A stretch of 5,002 nucleotides of DNA from Bacillota bacterium (GCA_023443925.1 JAEZSL010000272.1:1-5002), one strand, 5' to 3'. Positions 1 through 5,002 are shown, counted from the first letter of the stretch. Made by a program: numbers and translations. The notes: generated from the letters alone by a model not told the origin.

Positions 1-1
1 A

Positions 2-418
2 GCGTTGTTTCCAAAATGGAATATCAAACAAGCTGATAAAAATTGGTGTGCAGCATTTGTTTACTATTGTTGTATCCAAGCCGGCTATAAAATCCCATAC
101 AGCCCTGATGAGTGTATTTCATGTAGTCTGGCGGGGTGTGGTGGCTGGGAAGATTTTGCTATCAACCATGAGCGGATCGAATATCATCTTAGGAGCGAGG
201 AAACTTTTATACCTGAAGCAGGAGATATCGTATTATATGACAGGGTATTTATTAACGCCGAACATGACCATATTGGTATTGTTTTAGAGAATATGCCTGT
301 TTCCATTAGGGTTGCCGAAGGTAACACTTTTCATGATAATATTTCACGAGTATTAATAAGGGAGAAAGACGAACATATACGTGCATACATTCGAATACCA
401 GATCACTTTGAATATTAA
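2..418 (+). CDS. CHAP-domain amidase/peptidase, 5'-partial
   Basis: This is the C-terminal part of a CHAP (cysteine-histidine dependent amidohydrolase/peptidase) protein, a fold typical of enzymes that cut peptidoglycan peptide links. The frame is open from the first complete codon (position 2). A TTG at 5 exists, but it has no ribosome binding site and would start the protein just before the catalytic motif, so the real start is probably upstream of the window. Counting from that TTG codon, the visible triad candidates are Cys15 in an NWCAAF motif, His89 in a HDHIGIV motif, and Glu105/Asn107 in a VAEGN motif. AGDIVLYD at 72-79 is the usual strand before the histidine. The visible part has no signal peptide or membrane segment, so secretion cannot be judged. 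Several extra cysteines (22, 23, 37, 40, 45) lie after the active-site Cys. It ends with TAA, and the next promoter begins about 25 bases later, so it is not obviously co-transcribed with the next gene. The fold is fairly certain; the substrate is not. Confidence 0.8.
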   Translation, partial: ALFPKWNIKQADKNWCAAFVYYCCIQAGYKIPYSPDECISCSLAGCGGWEDFAINHERIEYHLRSEETFIPEAGDIVLYDRVFINAEHDHIGIVLENMPVSIRVAEGNTFHDNISRVLIREKDEHIRAYIRIPDHFEY

Positions 419-439
419 AAATTAGTATTTTGAAGCTGT

Positions 440-463
440 AATATGACAGAATGTTGTCATATT
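440..463. promoter_or_regulatory. Palindromic operator, 9-base arms
   Basis: AATATGACA (440-448) and TGTCATATT (455-463) are perfect inverted repeats around the six-base spacer GAATGT. The arms are centred 15 bases apart and the inner half-sites TGACA/TGTCA 11 bases apart, which suits a dimeric helix-turn-helix repressor. The site covers the -35 box and most of the -35/-10 spacer, the classic repressor position. No T-run follows, so it does not act as a terminator. Related copies lie in front of the dehydrogenase at 3176-3204. No regulator gene is present in the window. Confidence 0.6.
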
Positions 464-471
464 GATATGAT
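443..471 (+). promoter_or_regulatory. Sigma-A-type promoter of the split-barrel gene
   Basis: ATGACA at 443-448 (5 of 6 match to TTGACA) is followed by a 17-base spacer and TATGAT at 466-471 (5 of 6 match to TATAAT). This predicts transcription from about 478 and a leader of roughly 34 bases before the ATG at 512. The -35 box lies inside the left arm of the palindrome at 440-463, so a bound regulator would block polymerase. This was found by eye; no start-site data are available. Confidence 0.65.
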
Positions 472-511
472 ATTCTAAATATACAAAAGCTAAAAAAGGG
501 AGAAAAGATAC

Positions 512-886
512 ATGCTGTCAGATAAATTTTATGAAGTGCTTAAGAATGAAGGGATTGTAACTATTGTAACATGGGGAAAAGGAGAGCCGCATATTGTGAA
601 TGAGTGGAACTCCTACCTGATTATTACAAAAGACGAGAGAATACTCATCCCAGCTGGAATTATGCAAAAAACAGAAGAGAATATCAGAATAAACAATAAG
701 ATAAAAATGGCATTAGGAAGTAAGAATGTTATAGGCTATGATAATTATCAAGGAACAGGCTTTGTAGTAGAAGGCACCGCTCAATTTTTTAACTCGGGAG
801 TAGAATATGATATGATGAAAGTGAAGTTTCCGTTCCTCACCAGAGTTTTAGAAATTACTGTTTCTTCTTTAGTACAAATGCTATAA
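512..886 (+). CDS. Pyridoxamine 5'-phosphate oxidase family (FMN split-barrel) protein
   Basis: The gene encodes a 124-residue protein of the pyridoxamine-5'-phosphate-oxidase-like split-barrel family, whose small members bind FMN or related flavins as dimers in the cytoplasm. The N-terminal helix (1-14) leads into barrel strands. TWGKGEPHIVNEWNSYL (20-36), ILIPAGIMQKTEENI (44-58), YQGTGFVVEGTA (79-90) and a C-terminal FPFLTRVLEITV (107-117) have the pattern of these proteins, and the length fits the small single-domain subgroup. Such proteins are rarely true PdxH enzymes; many are flavin reductases or have no known role, and the substrate cannot be read here. The ATG at 512 is preceded by GGGAG at 498-502 with a 9-base gap. 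Its own promoter and palindromic operator sit directly upstream, implying repression that is lifted by some signal. The nucleotidyltransferase frame begins about 40 bases after its stop, so the two are probably co-transcribed. Confidence 0.82.
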   Translation: MLSDKFYEVLKNEGIVTIVTWGKGEPHIVNEWNSYLIITKDERILIPAGIMQKTEENIRINNKIKMALGSKNVIGYDNYQGTGFVVEGTAQFFNSGVEYDMMKVKFPFLTRVLEITVSSLVQML

Positions 887-914
887 TACAGTAACAAATG
901 AAGTTACGGTACAA

Positions 915-927
915 GGGGGGGTTCAGA
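915..927 (+). promoter_or_regulatory. G-rich ribosome binding site before a presumed ATT start
   Basis: A run of seven G at 915-921, preceded by AA, forms an AAGGGGG-type Shine-Dalgarno site. It is followed by TTCAG and then ATT at 927, a normal 5-base gap. This placement decides the start chosen for the nucleotidyltransferase. The homopolymer is also a plausible slippage or sequencing-error site. Confidence 0.4.
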
Positions 928-1739
928 TTAGTTACGATTCTATAATAAATATTGCAAAAGCGGATGCAAACATAAGGGCTGTAATATTATATGGTTCAAG
1001 AGCAGATATTGATGTACTGCCTGATCAATATCAGGATTATGATATATATTATATTGTTAATGATAAAGATAAATTTAATATTTCTGTTTTTGGGAATGTA
1101 GTTCTTCGTTTTATACCAAGTGAAGTATATCCGGAGTTATTTCCTGATGAAAATACATATTTGATGCTATTTGAGGACGATAGCCGTATTGATTTGACAA
1201 TTATGACTATGCAAACATTTCTGTTGAATCATATAGATAAGCAATTGACAAAGTGTCTGTTAGATAAAGATAAAAAGCTGAGTAATTTAAGTAGTAATGA
1301 TAAAAGCGAAACCTGGATAAAGAAAATAGATGAAAAAACTTTTCTAAATACCTGCTCGGAATTTTTTTGGGAAATTCAAAACATGGCAAAAGGGATAAAG
1401 CGGGATGAACTGTCATTTACCATGTTTATACGGGATGTATCATTGAGAGACATGCTGAATTGCGTAGTAGATGAGTATATTGGGATGAATAATGATTACA
1501 GCGTTTCAGTTGGAACGCTTGGAAAATATCGAAAAAAATACTTATCTCAAATCCAGTATGAGTTATACCAAAAAACTTATTTATCCAATGCGGTAGAGGA
1601 TATATGGGAATCTTTATTTTGTATGATTGATCTATTTAGTATATTAGGTAAATGCATAGCAAAGAAATACGGTTACAAATATCCCGAAGCAGATGAAAGA
1701 TATATGAAAAATTATCTTAATAGGATCATGAAATATTAA
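927..1739 (+). CDS. ANT(6)/AadE-like aminoglycoside 6-adenylyltransferase, non-canonical start
   Basis: The product is predicted to be a nucleotidyltransferase of the streptomycin 6-adenylyltransferase type, which transfers AMP from ATP to an aminoglycoside. Counting from an ATT start at 927, it has 270 residues, slightly shorter than the usual 280-300. The nucleotide-binding LYGSRAD is at 21-27. QDYD (36-39) supplies the metal-binding Asp pair Asp37/Asp39, and RIDLT (87-91) supplies the third Asp, Asp89. The C-terminal half matches the family pattern (SEFFW, EDIWESLF, KKYGYKYPEAD). The frame is open from 873, but there is no in-frame ATG, GTG or TTG before a TTG at 1161, and starting there would remove the whole catalytic motif. 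ATT follows a good ribosome binding site; ATT starts are rare, so this may be a lost start or a 5' defect. Real resistance activity is unproven, since many chromosomal homologues are cryptic. It probably shares the promoter at 443. Confidence 0.72.
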   Translation: MSYDSIINIAKADANIRAVILYGSRADIDVLPDQYQDYDIYYIVNDKDKFNISVFGNVVLRFIPSEVYPELFPDENTYLMLFEDDSRIDLTIMTMQTFLLNHIDKQLTKCLLDKDKKLSNLSSNDKSETWIKKIDEKTFLNTCSEFFWEIQNMAKGIKRDELSFTMFIRDVSLRDMLNCVVDEYIGMNNDYSVSVGTLGKYRKKYLSQIQYELYQKTYLSNAVEDIWESLFCMIDLFSILGKCIAKKYGYKYPEADERYMKNYLNRIMKY

Positions 1740-1831
1740 CTATATCGAATATAGCAGGGGTGTTGAAAGTTAAGAAAGAATAATTTACTTAATTGGCTGC
1801 TCTCCGGGCGTTTCTTGTACTGCTAAGCCAG

Positions 1832-1838
1832 AAAGGAG
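1832..1838 (+). promoter_or_regulatory. Ribosome binding site deciding the QueG-like start
   Basis: AAAGGAG lies 8 bases before the ATG at 1847. This favours that ATG over the longer in-frame TTG at 1793, which has no such site and would add 18 residues unlike the family. Confidence 0.75.
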
Positions 1839-1846
1839 AAGGATAT

Positions 1847-2896
1847 ATGTCTATACCAGAGAAAAGTGTTAATATCACATCCGACGATATAAAAAACAAA
1901 CTGCTGTCATTGGGTTATTCCGATGCAGGAGTCATCTCCGCCGAAGATTTCCCGGAGTATGATGCTGCGCTGACCACCCGTGCGGCATCTTTCCCGGCAT
2001 CCGCTAAAATGTACGAGTTTTTGCGGGGTATGGCTCACATACCGGTTGAAGCCAAGTCAATCATTGTCGCAACCCGGGCATATACCCGCTATCGTGTGCC
2101 GGAAAGCCTGTCCGGGAGATTTGGAAAAATGTATCTTTTTGACGGGCGGCTCAAGCATACAAAGGAGCGTAAGGCTTCTATGACTTTTGAAGCATTTGTG
2201 GAAGATAATGGAATTGGTATTGTAAAGGGCAGTGTGCCTGCCCGTTTAGCAGCGGTACGGGCTGGTCTGGGCTATTTTAGAGAGAACAACTTCTTTTACA
2301 CGGATAAAGACGGCTCCTACGTTGTCATAGATACCTGGCTGGTGGACACGGCTTTCGACGCAGTAACCTCGGAGTTTACTGCCGTGGAAAAATCGTCCCC
2401 AAAAGTCTGCGGTGATAATTGCCGGGCTTGCATGAAAGCCTGTCCAACCGGCGCGCTAAATGGGCCGTATTCCATGGACAGAGGTAAATGTGTGGCGCAT
2501 TTTAGTTTTACCCCTTGGGCGGGTATTCCCAGAGAAGAGTTACGGGAAGGCATGGGTAAATGGCTTTACGGTTGTGATGCTTGTCAGGATGTCTGTCCGT
2601 TCAATAAAGGAAAGCTGCGGGGAGAAGAAGATTTCCCCGGACTCAAAGAGCTTGAGAAGGAGCTTGATCTTGAAAATCTGCTGGAAATGGACAGGAATAC
2701 CTATATAGCAAGTGTGCAGCCCTGGTTTTTTTACATAAGTGAGGACGAACATTGGCTTTGGAGCGTAAATGTGCTGAGAGCTATGGCAAACAGCGGCAGT
2801 ACACAATATCTTTACGCTATAGAAAGGCACATGTCTGATGAAGACGAACGTGTACGAGAGATCGCGGAGTGGGCATTTCGTAAGTTGAATACATAG
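1847..2896 (+). CDS. QueG-like double [4Fe-4S] cluster protein
   Basis: This 349-residue protein resembles epoxyqueuosine reductase (QueG), the cobalamin and iron-sulfur enzyme that completes queuosine in tRNA, and relates more broadly to the reductive-dehalogenase-type fold. RLAAVRAGLGYF (about 132-143), followed by a GSYVVIDTWLVD strand, matches the QueG core. Cluster ligands are seen as Cys188, Cys192-x2-Cys195-x3-Cys199-Pro and Cys243-x2-Cys246-x3-Cys250-Pro, plus Cys215. The tail (about 265-349) is helical and HEAT-like, as in QueG. The segment after Cys215 reads AHFSFTPWAGIP, where true QueG has an ISYLTIE-type sequence, and the N-terminal third is divergent, so it may be a paralogue with another substrate. 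The ATG is supported by AAAGGAG 8 bases upstream. The coding sequence is more GC-rich than the two genes before it, hinting at a different origin. No queuosine genes are adjacent. The cluster-binding family is clear; the reaction is uncertain. Confidence 0.75.
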   Translation: MSIPEKSVNITSDDIKNKLLSLGYSDAGVISAEDFPEYDAALTTRAASFPASAKMYEFLRGMAHIPVEAKSIIVATRAYTRYRVPESLSGRFGKMYLFDGRLKHTKERKASMTFEAFVEDNGIGIVKGSVPARLAAVRAGLGYFRENNFFYTDKDGSYVVIDTWLVDTAFDAVTSEFTAVEKSSPKVCGDNCRACMKACPTGALNGPYSMDRGKCVAHFSFTPWAGIPREELREGMGKWLYGCDACQDVCPFNKGKLRGEEDFPGLKELEKELDLENLLEMDRNTYIASVQPWFFYISEDEHWLWSVNVLRAMANSGSTQYLYAIERHMSDEDERVREIAEWAFRKLNT

Positions 2897-3247
2897 ATAT
2901 ATTGCCCCTCCTTGCCATCTTTGAAACGGGAGGATACAAGAAAAACAGTAGTGGTCAGAGTAAAAAAGAAACATCGGGTCAACCAAAGATGCCACCTGGC
3001 CAAGCCGTTTTAGCTGTGAACAGATATAGGAACGGATGCTTTCGTAAAATCTCTTGAATGGCTAAAAAATTGGGAATTACCATATATCCTGAACATCAAA
3101 ATTAGCAGTCTATCCATAGTATGTAATCAATGGACATACTAAAACATCTCCTAAATTTTATTTAATAATAATTGCTGACAATATGATGTCAACAATATGT
3201 TGTTATATTTATTTTATTCTATAAATTTAATTTAAGGAGTGAAGTTT
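2897..3247. other. Gap of about 350 bases between QueG-like gene and dehydrogenase
   Basis: There is no convincing gene on either strand. The first part (about 2900-3060) is GC-balanced like the QueG-like gene; the rest becomes strongly AT-rich. Two short open stretches exist: 2902-3057 (TTG start, 51 codons, no ribosome binding site) and 3020-3142 (40 codons, no start, tryptophan-rich, containing EWLKNWELPY). They could be decayed gene remains. No hairpin with a T-run is seen after the QueG-like stop. From 3176 onward the gap holds operator-like repeats and the leader of the dehydrogenase. Confidence 0.5.
3176..3204. promoter_or_regulatory. Two adjoining operator-like palindromes before the dehydrogenase
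   Basis: TGACA (3176-3180), a six-base spacer and TGTCA (3187-3191) form one site. AACA (3191-3194), a six-base spacer and TGTT (3201-3204) form a second, centred 14 bases further on. The 8-base word ACAATATG is repeated at 3178-3185 and 3192-3199. The second site and the bases after it (ATGTTGTTATATT, 3197-3209) match 451-463 upstream of the split-barrel gene at 12 of 13 positions, and both are followed at a similar distance by ATTCTA. The same regulator could bind both. Promoter boxes here are weak: TCAACA (3189-3194) is the -35 equivalent, with no good -10. Confidence 0.55.
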
Positions 3248-4165
3248 GTGACTAAGAATAGTATGAATGAAAAGGTAGCTTTGGTGGCAGGAGCAACCCG
3301 TGGTGCGGGTCGTGGTATTGCCATCGAATTAGGTGCGGCTGGCTTTACGGTTTATGTTACAGGTCGTACTACACGTATGCAGCGTTCTGAGTATAACCGC
3401 CCTGAGACCATTGAAGAAACTGCTGAACTTGTTGATAAAGCCGGAGGGCATGGGATTGCTGTTCAGGTTGACCATCTGGTGCCCGATGAAGTACAAAGTC
3501 TTATTGAACGAATTGAACGTGAAAAAGGTCGGCTGGATGTTCTTGTTAACGATATCTGGGGAGGAGAAGATTTAACTGAGTGGAATGTGCCCGTATGGAA
3601 ACATTCACTGGAAGATGGTTTGCGTTTATTAAGACTTGCTATTGATACGCATATCATTACCAGTCACTATGCGCTTCCCCTGCTAATAAAAAATAGTGGC
3701 GGACTGGTTGTTGAGATGACGGATGGTACAGCAGAATATAATGCAGAAAATTACCGTTTGTCTTTATTTTATGACTTAGCAAAAGCATCCGTTCTTCGGA
3801 TCGCCTGGTCTCAGTCTAAAGAACTTATGGCATATGGATGTACCGCCGTAGCCCTGACTCCGGGTTGGCTTCGATCAGAGATGATGCTGGATCATTTTGA
3901 AGTGAAGGAAGAAAACTGGCTTGATGCTGCAAAAAAAGAACCACATTTTATCATCTCGGAAACACCACGCTATGTAGGACGTGCCGTTGCCTCTCTTGCA
4001 TTAGATTCAGATTTAGCAAGGTGGAATGGTTTGTCTCTTTCCAGCGGGCAGCTTGCAAAAGTTTATAACTTTTATGATCTTGATGGGTCACAGCCTGATT
4101 GCTGGAGATACATAACGGAAGTACAGGAAGCCGGTAAGCCTGCAAATGCGTTTGGTTATAGATAA
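3248..4165 (+). CDS. Short-chain dehydrogenase/reductase, DHRS1-like
   Basis: This 305-residue cytoplasmic NAD(P)-dependent oxidoreductase has a Rossmann fold. The cofactor loop is GATRGAGRGI at 15-24. YVTGR follows strand 2, with the Arg suggesting NADPH preference. GRLDVLVND (about 95-103) runs into IWGG where classical enzymes have NNAG. The catalytic pair is Tyr175-x3-Lys179 in FYDLAK. The usual catalytic Ser region reads VEMTDGT (155-161), placing Thr158 or Asp159 where Ser is expected; together with NDIWGG this marks a DHRS1-like subfamily. LTPGWLRSEMM carries the post-catalytic PG motif. It is longer than the 250-residue classical type because of added loops. The GTG at 3248 is chosen because AAGGAG (3234-3239) lies 8 bases before it; a GTG at 3239 overlaps that site, and an ATG at 3263 is a weaker option. 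It is alone in its unit and probably controlled by the palindromes at 3176-3204. Substrate unknown. Confidence 0.85.
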   Translation: MTKNSMNEKVALVAGATRGAGRGIAIELGAAGFTVYVTGRTTRMQRSEYNRPETIEETAELVDKAGGHGIAVQVDHLVPDEVQSLIERIEREKGRLDVLVNDIWGGEDLTEWNVPVWKHSLEDGLRLLRLAIDTHIITSHYALPLLIKNSGGLVVEMTDGTAEYNAENYRLSLFYDLAKASVLRIAWSQSKELMAYGCTAVALTPGWLRSEMMLDHFEVKEENWLDAAKKEPHFIISETPRYVGRAVASLALDSDLARWNGLSLSSGQLAKVYNFYDLDGSQPDCWRYITEVQEAGKPANAFGYR

Positions 4166-4191
4166 TTAATCTATCGAGGATTAGTTGGATC

Positions 4192-4218
4192 AATACTTAT
4201 GTGAACATAACTGGTATT
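4192..4218. repeat. Interrupted palindrome after the dehydrogenase
   Basis: TTATGT (4197-4202) and ACATAA (4205-4210) are perfect inverted repeats around GA. The flanking AATAC (4192-4196) and GTATT (4214-4218) extend the symmetry to 11 paired bases, with a 3-base bulge (CTG). The tight two-base centre suits a protein-binding site better than an RNA hairpin. It is not followed by a T-run, so a terminator is unlikely. Confidence 0.35.
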
Positions 4219-4356
4219 AAGTAGGGACTTTTATCTATCGCTGCTTATATTGCTAACAGAATGGAGAATTAAGGTAAGTTAGAGATTTCCGTTGAACTAT
4301 AAGATTTATTCTTAAGATACTCTGTGACTGGTCATCTCATGAAGAGGATTATTCCT

Positions 4357-4455
4357 TTATCACAAACTGTTATATTGGTTCCTTATCACAAACTTATGTG
4401 ATTTACTTTCTTTCTATCACTTGTTGTGTTAGCATAGTGATAGAAAGTGATAGAA
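4357..4455. repeat. Iterated TATCAC/GTGATA half-site array
   Basis: Five exact copies of one six-base word occur: TATCAC at 4358-4363, 4384-4389 and 4415-4420, and its complement GTGATA at 4437-4442 and 4447-4452. GTGATT at 4398-4403 is a near copy. The first two sit in a 12-base direct repeat, TTATCACAAACT (4357-4368, 4383-4394). ATCACA (4385-4390) and TGTGAT (4397-4402) form a palindrome with a six-base gap. AGTGATAGAA is repeated in exact tandem at 4436-4445 and 4446-4455, reaching into the ribosome binding site of the MazG-like gene. This looks like cooperative operator binding, possibly autoregulation. Confidence 0.55.
4410..4447. promoter_or_regulatory. Perfect 11-base inverted repeat near the MazG-like start
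   Basis: CTTTCTATCAC (4410-4420) pairs perfectly with GTGATAGAAAG (4437-4447) across a 16-base spacer. In RNA it could form a hairpin ending just before AAGGAG (4454-4459); in DNA it is two facing copies of the half-site. No T-run follows. An operator or translation-control element is more likely than a terminator. Confidence 0.5.
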
Positions 4456-4466
4456 GGAGTGGTATT

Positions 4467-5002
4467 ATGAAGTTACATGACAGTGAGACACTGAAAACAT
4501 ATAATAAACTGGTAAGAGACAAGATACCTGATATAATTAGTCAGGATGGAAAAAAAGCTGTTTCTCATATTCTATCAGAAAAAGACTACATTGCTGAACT
4601 TGATAAAAAACTAATTGAAGAAGTAAATGAATATTTAAAAGATAAGAATATGGAAGAAATGGCAGATGTACTGGAAGTATTATATGCAATCTGTAAGGCA
4701 CGAGGTTATACCATAAACGAATTAGAAGCAAAACGGAAAGAAAAAGCTGAAGAAAGAGGCGGTTTTCAAGAGAAGATATTTCTTGAGCAGGTAGATGAAG
4801 GTAATCCTTCCAAATCTAATCAAATATCTGATATAAAAGCATTGAAAAAATGGAGTCAGATACCAGAGCCGGTAAAAGAAAAGCTTATTCATAATGTTTT
4901 TTGCTCCTCCTGTGGTGTGACTACTATTTTAGATTATAGTATCCATCACGATTCTATAGGGATTATTTTAAAAGGTATATGTTTTAAATGTGGAAGAGAT
5001 GT
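4467..5002 (+). CDS. MazG-like nucleotide pyrophosphohydrolase with zinc-ribbon-like C-terminus, 3'-partial
   Basis: The first 110 or so residues form an all-alpha nucleoside-triphosphate pyrophosphohydrolase of the MazG/phosphoribosyl-ATP pyrophosphohydrolase type, which splits NTPs to NMP and pyrophosphate. YNKLVRDKIPDII (12-24) is the family's opening signature. The metal-binding motif is visible as Glu52-x2-Glu55 and Glu64-x2-Asp67. KAEERGGF (93-100) closes the usual domain. Stand-alone relatives end near residue 105-110, but here the frame continues through a polar linker to Cys146-x2-Cys149 and Cys172-x2-Cys175, a four-cysteine zinc-ribbon-like module. No stop occurs before the window ends at about residue 179. 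The ATG at 4467 follows AAGGAG (4454-4459) with a 7-base gap. The upstream TATCAC array suggests tight control. Roles in nucleotide house-cleaning, stress or phage response are possible from family knowledge only. The family call is strong; the function of the extension is unknown. Confidence 0.82.
   Translation, partial: MKLHDSETLKTYNKLVRDKIPDIISQDGKKAVSHILSEKDYIAELDKKLIEEVNEYLKDKNMEEMADVLEVLYAICKARGYTINELEAKRKEKAEERGGFQEKIFLEQVDEGNPSKSNQISDIKALKKWSQIPEPVKEKLIHNVFCSSCGVTTILDYSIHHDSIGIILKGICFKCGRD

Larger units (their letters stand above)
4166..4466. other. 301-base regulatory gap before the MazG-like gene
   Basis: No gene or decayed gene is recognised. The left part (4192-4218) holds a broken palindrome. 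The middle (about 4220-4350) shows nothing notable. The right part (4357-4455) carries repeated TATCAC/GTGATA words and a strong inverted repeat. No hairpin followed by a T-run is seen after the dehydrogenase stop, and no promoter matching both consensus boxes is clear. Confidence 0.5.

Noticed and set aside
418..431. AAAAT/ATTTT inverted repeat after the CHAP gene
   Set aside because: Only five A/T pairs in AT-rich sequence; expected by chance.
891..907. GTAAC/GTTAC inverted repeat between the split-barrel and nucleotidyltransferase genes
   Set aside because: Five-base arms with a seven-base loop and no T-run; too weak to call.
898..945. Short ATG-started frame leading into the seven-G run
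   Set aside because: It stops after 15 codons and has no ribosome binding site. It matters only if the G run slips or was misread.
1161..1739. Shorter nucleotidyltransferase starting at the TTG at 1161
   Set aside because: This would remove the GSRA and QDYD catalytic motifs, which are encoded in the same frame upstream.
1740..1754. Hairpin CTATAT-CGA-ATATAG just after the nucleotidyltransferase stop
   Set aside because: Short AT-only stem without a following T-run (CAGGGG follows), so it is not a convincing terminator.
1763..1791. TTGAAA as a -35 box for a separate QueG-like promoter
   Set aside because: At 17 bases the -10 would be TACTTA, a poor match; no alternative spacing is better.
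1793..1846. Eighteen-residue N-terminal extension of the QueG-like protein from a TTG start
   Set aside because: No ribosome binding site, unlike the family, and it spans the strong site that serves the ATG at 1847.
2540..2995. Minus-strand 151-codon frame overlapping the end of the QueG-like gene
   Set aside because: It lies opposite a gene with clear iron-sulfur motifs, has no recognisable domain, and is a shadow frame.
2902..3057. 51-codon TTG-started frame in the gap
   Set aside because: No ribosome binding site and no recognised domain; noted only as a possible relic.

Overview
The window looks like a low-GC Firmicute chromosome, most likely a clostridial species. The genes are AT-rich with strong purine-rich Shine-Dalgarno sites (AAGGAG, AAAGGAG, GGGAG), spacers are very AT-rich, and the protein types are common in Clostridia. 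All six supported genes lie on the plus strand. No transposase, integrase, tRNA, rRNA or CRISPR array is visible.

Layout: (1) positions 1-418 hold the 3' part of a CHAP-type amidase or peptidase gene whose start lies before the window. (2) 440-886 is a promoter with a palindromic operator, followed by a small FMN-binding split-barrel protein of the pyridoxamine-5'-phosphate-oxidase family. (3) About 927-1739 is an ANT(6)/AadE-like aminoglycoside nucleotidyltransferase. Its reading frame is intact but has no ATG, GTG or TTG upstream of the nucleotide-binding motif; the best initiation site is an ATT placed after a G-rich ribosome binding site. (4) 1847-2896 is a QueG-like double [4Fe-4S] protein that is visibly more GC-rich than the genes before it. 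(5) 2897-3247 is a 350-base gap. Its last part carries operator-like repeats resembling those at 440-463. (6) 3248-4165 is a DHRS1-like short-chain dehydrogenase with unusual catalytic-site residues. (7) 4166-4466 is a 301-base regulatory gap with five TATCAC/GTGATA half-sites. (8) From 4467 a MazG-like nucleotide pyrophosphohydrolase runs off the window end and carries a zinc-ribbon-like C-terminal extension.

How the genes relate: this reads as a run of small accessory enzymes, not one pathway. The clearest link is regulatory. The flavoprotein-type gene at 512 and the dehydrogenase at 3248, 2.7 kb apart, share an operator-plus-promoter segment (12 of 13 bases identical over the core), so one unseen repressor may control both. 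The second regulatory signal is the iterated TATCAC array in front of the MazG-zinc-ribbon gene. I see no proof of a wholly new multi-gene system; these two regulatory arrays and the MazG fusion are the parts most worth following up.
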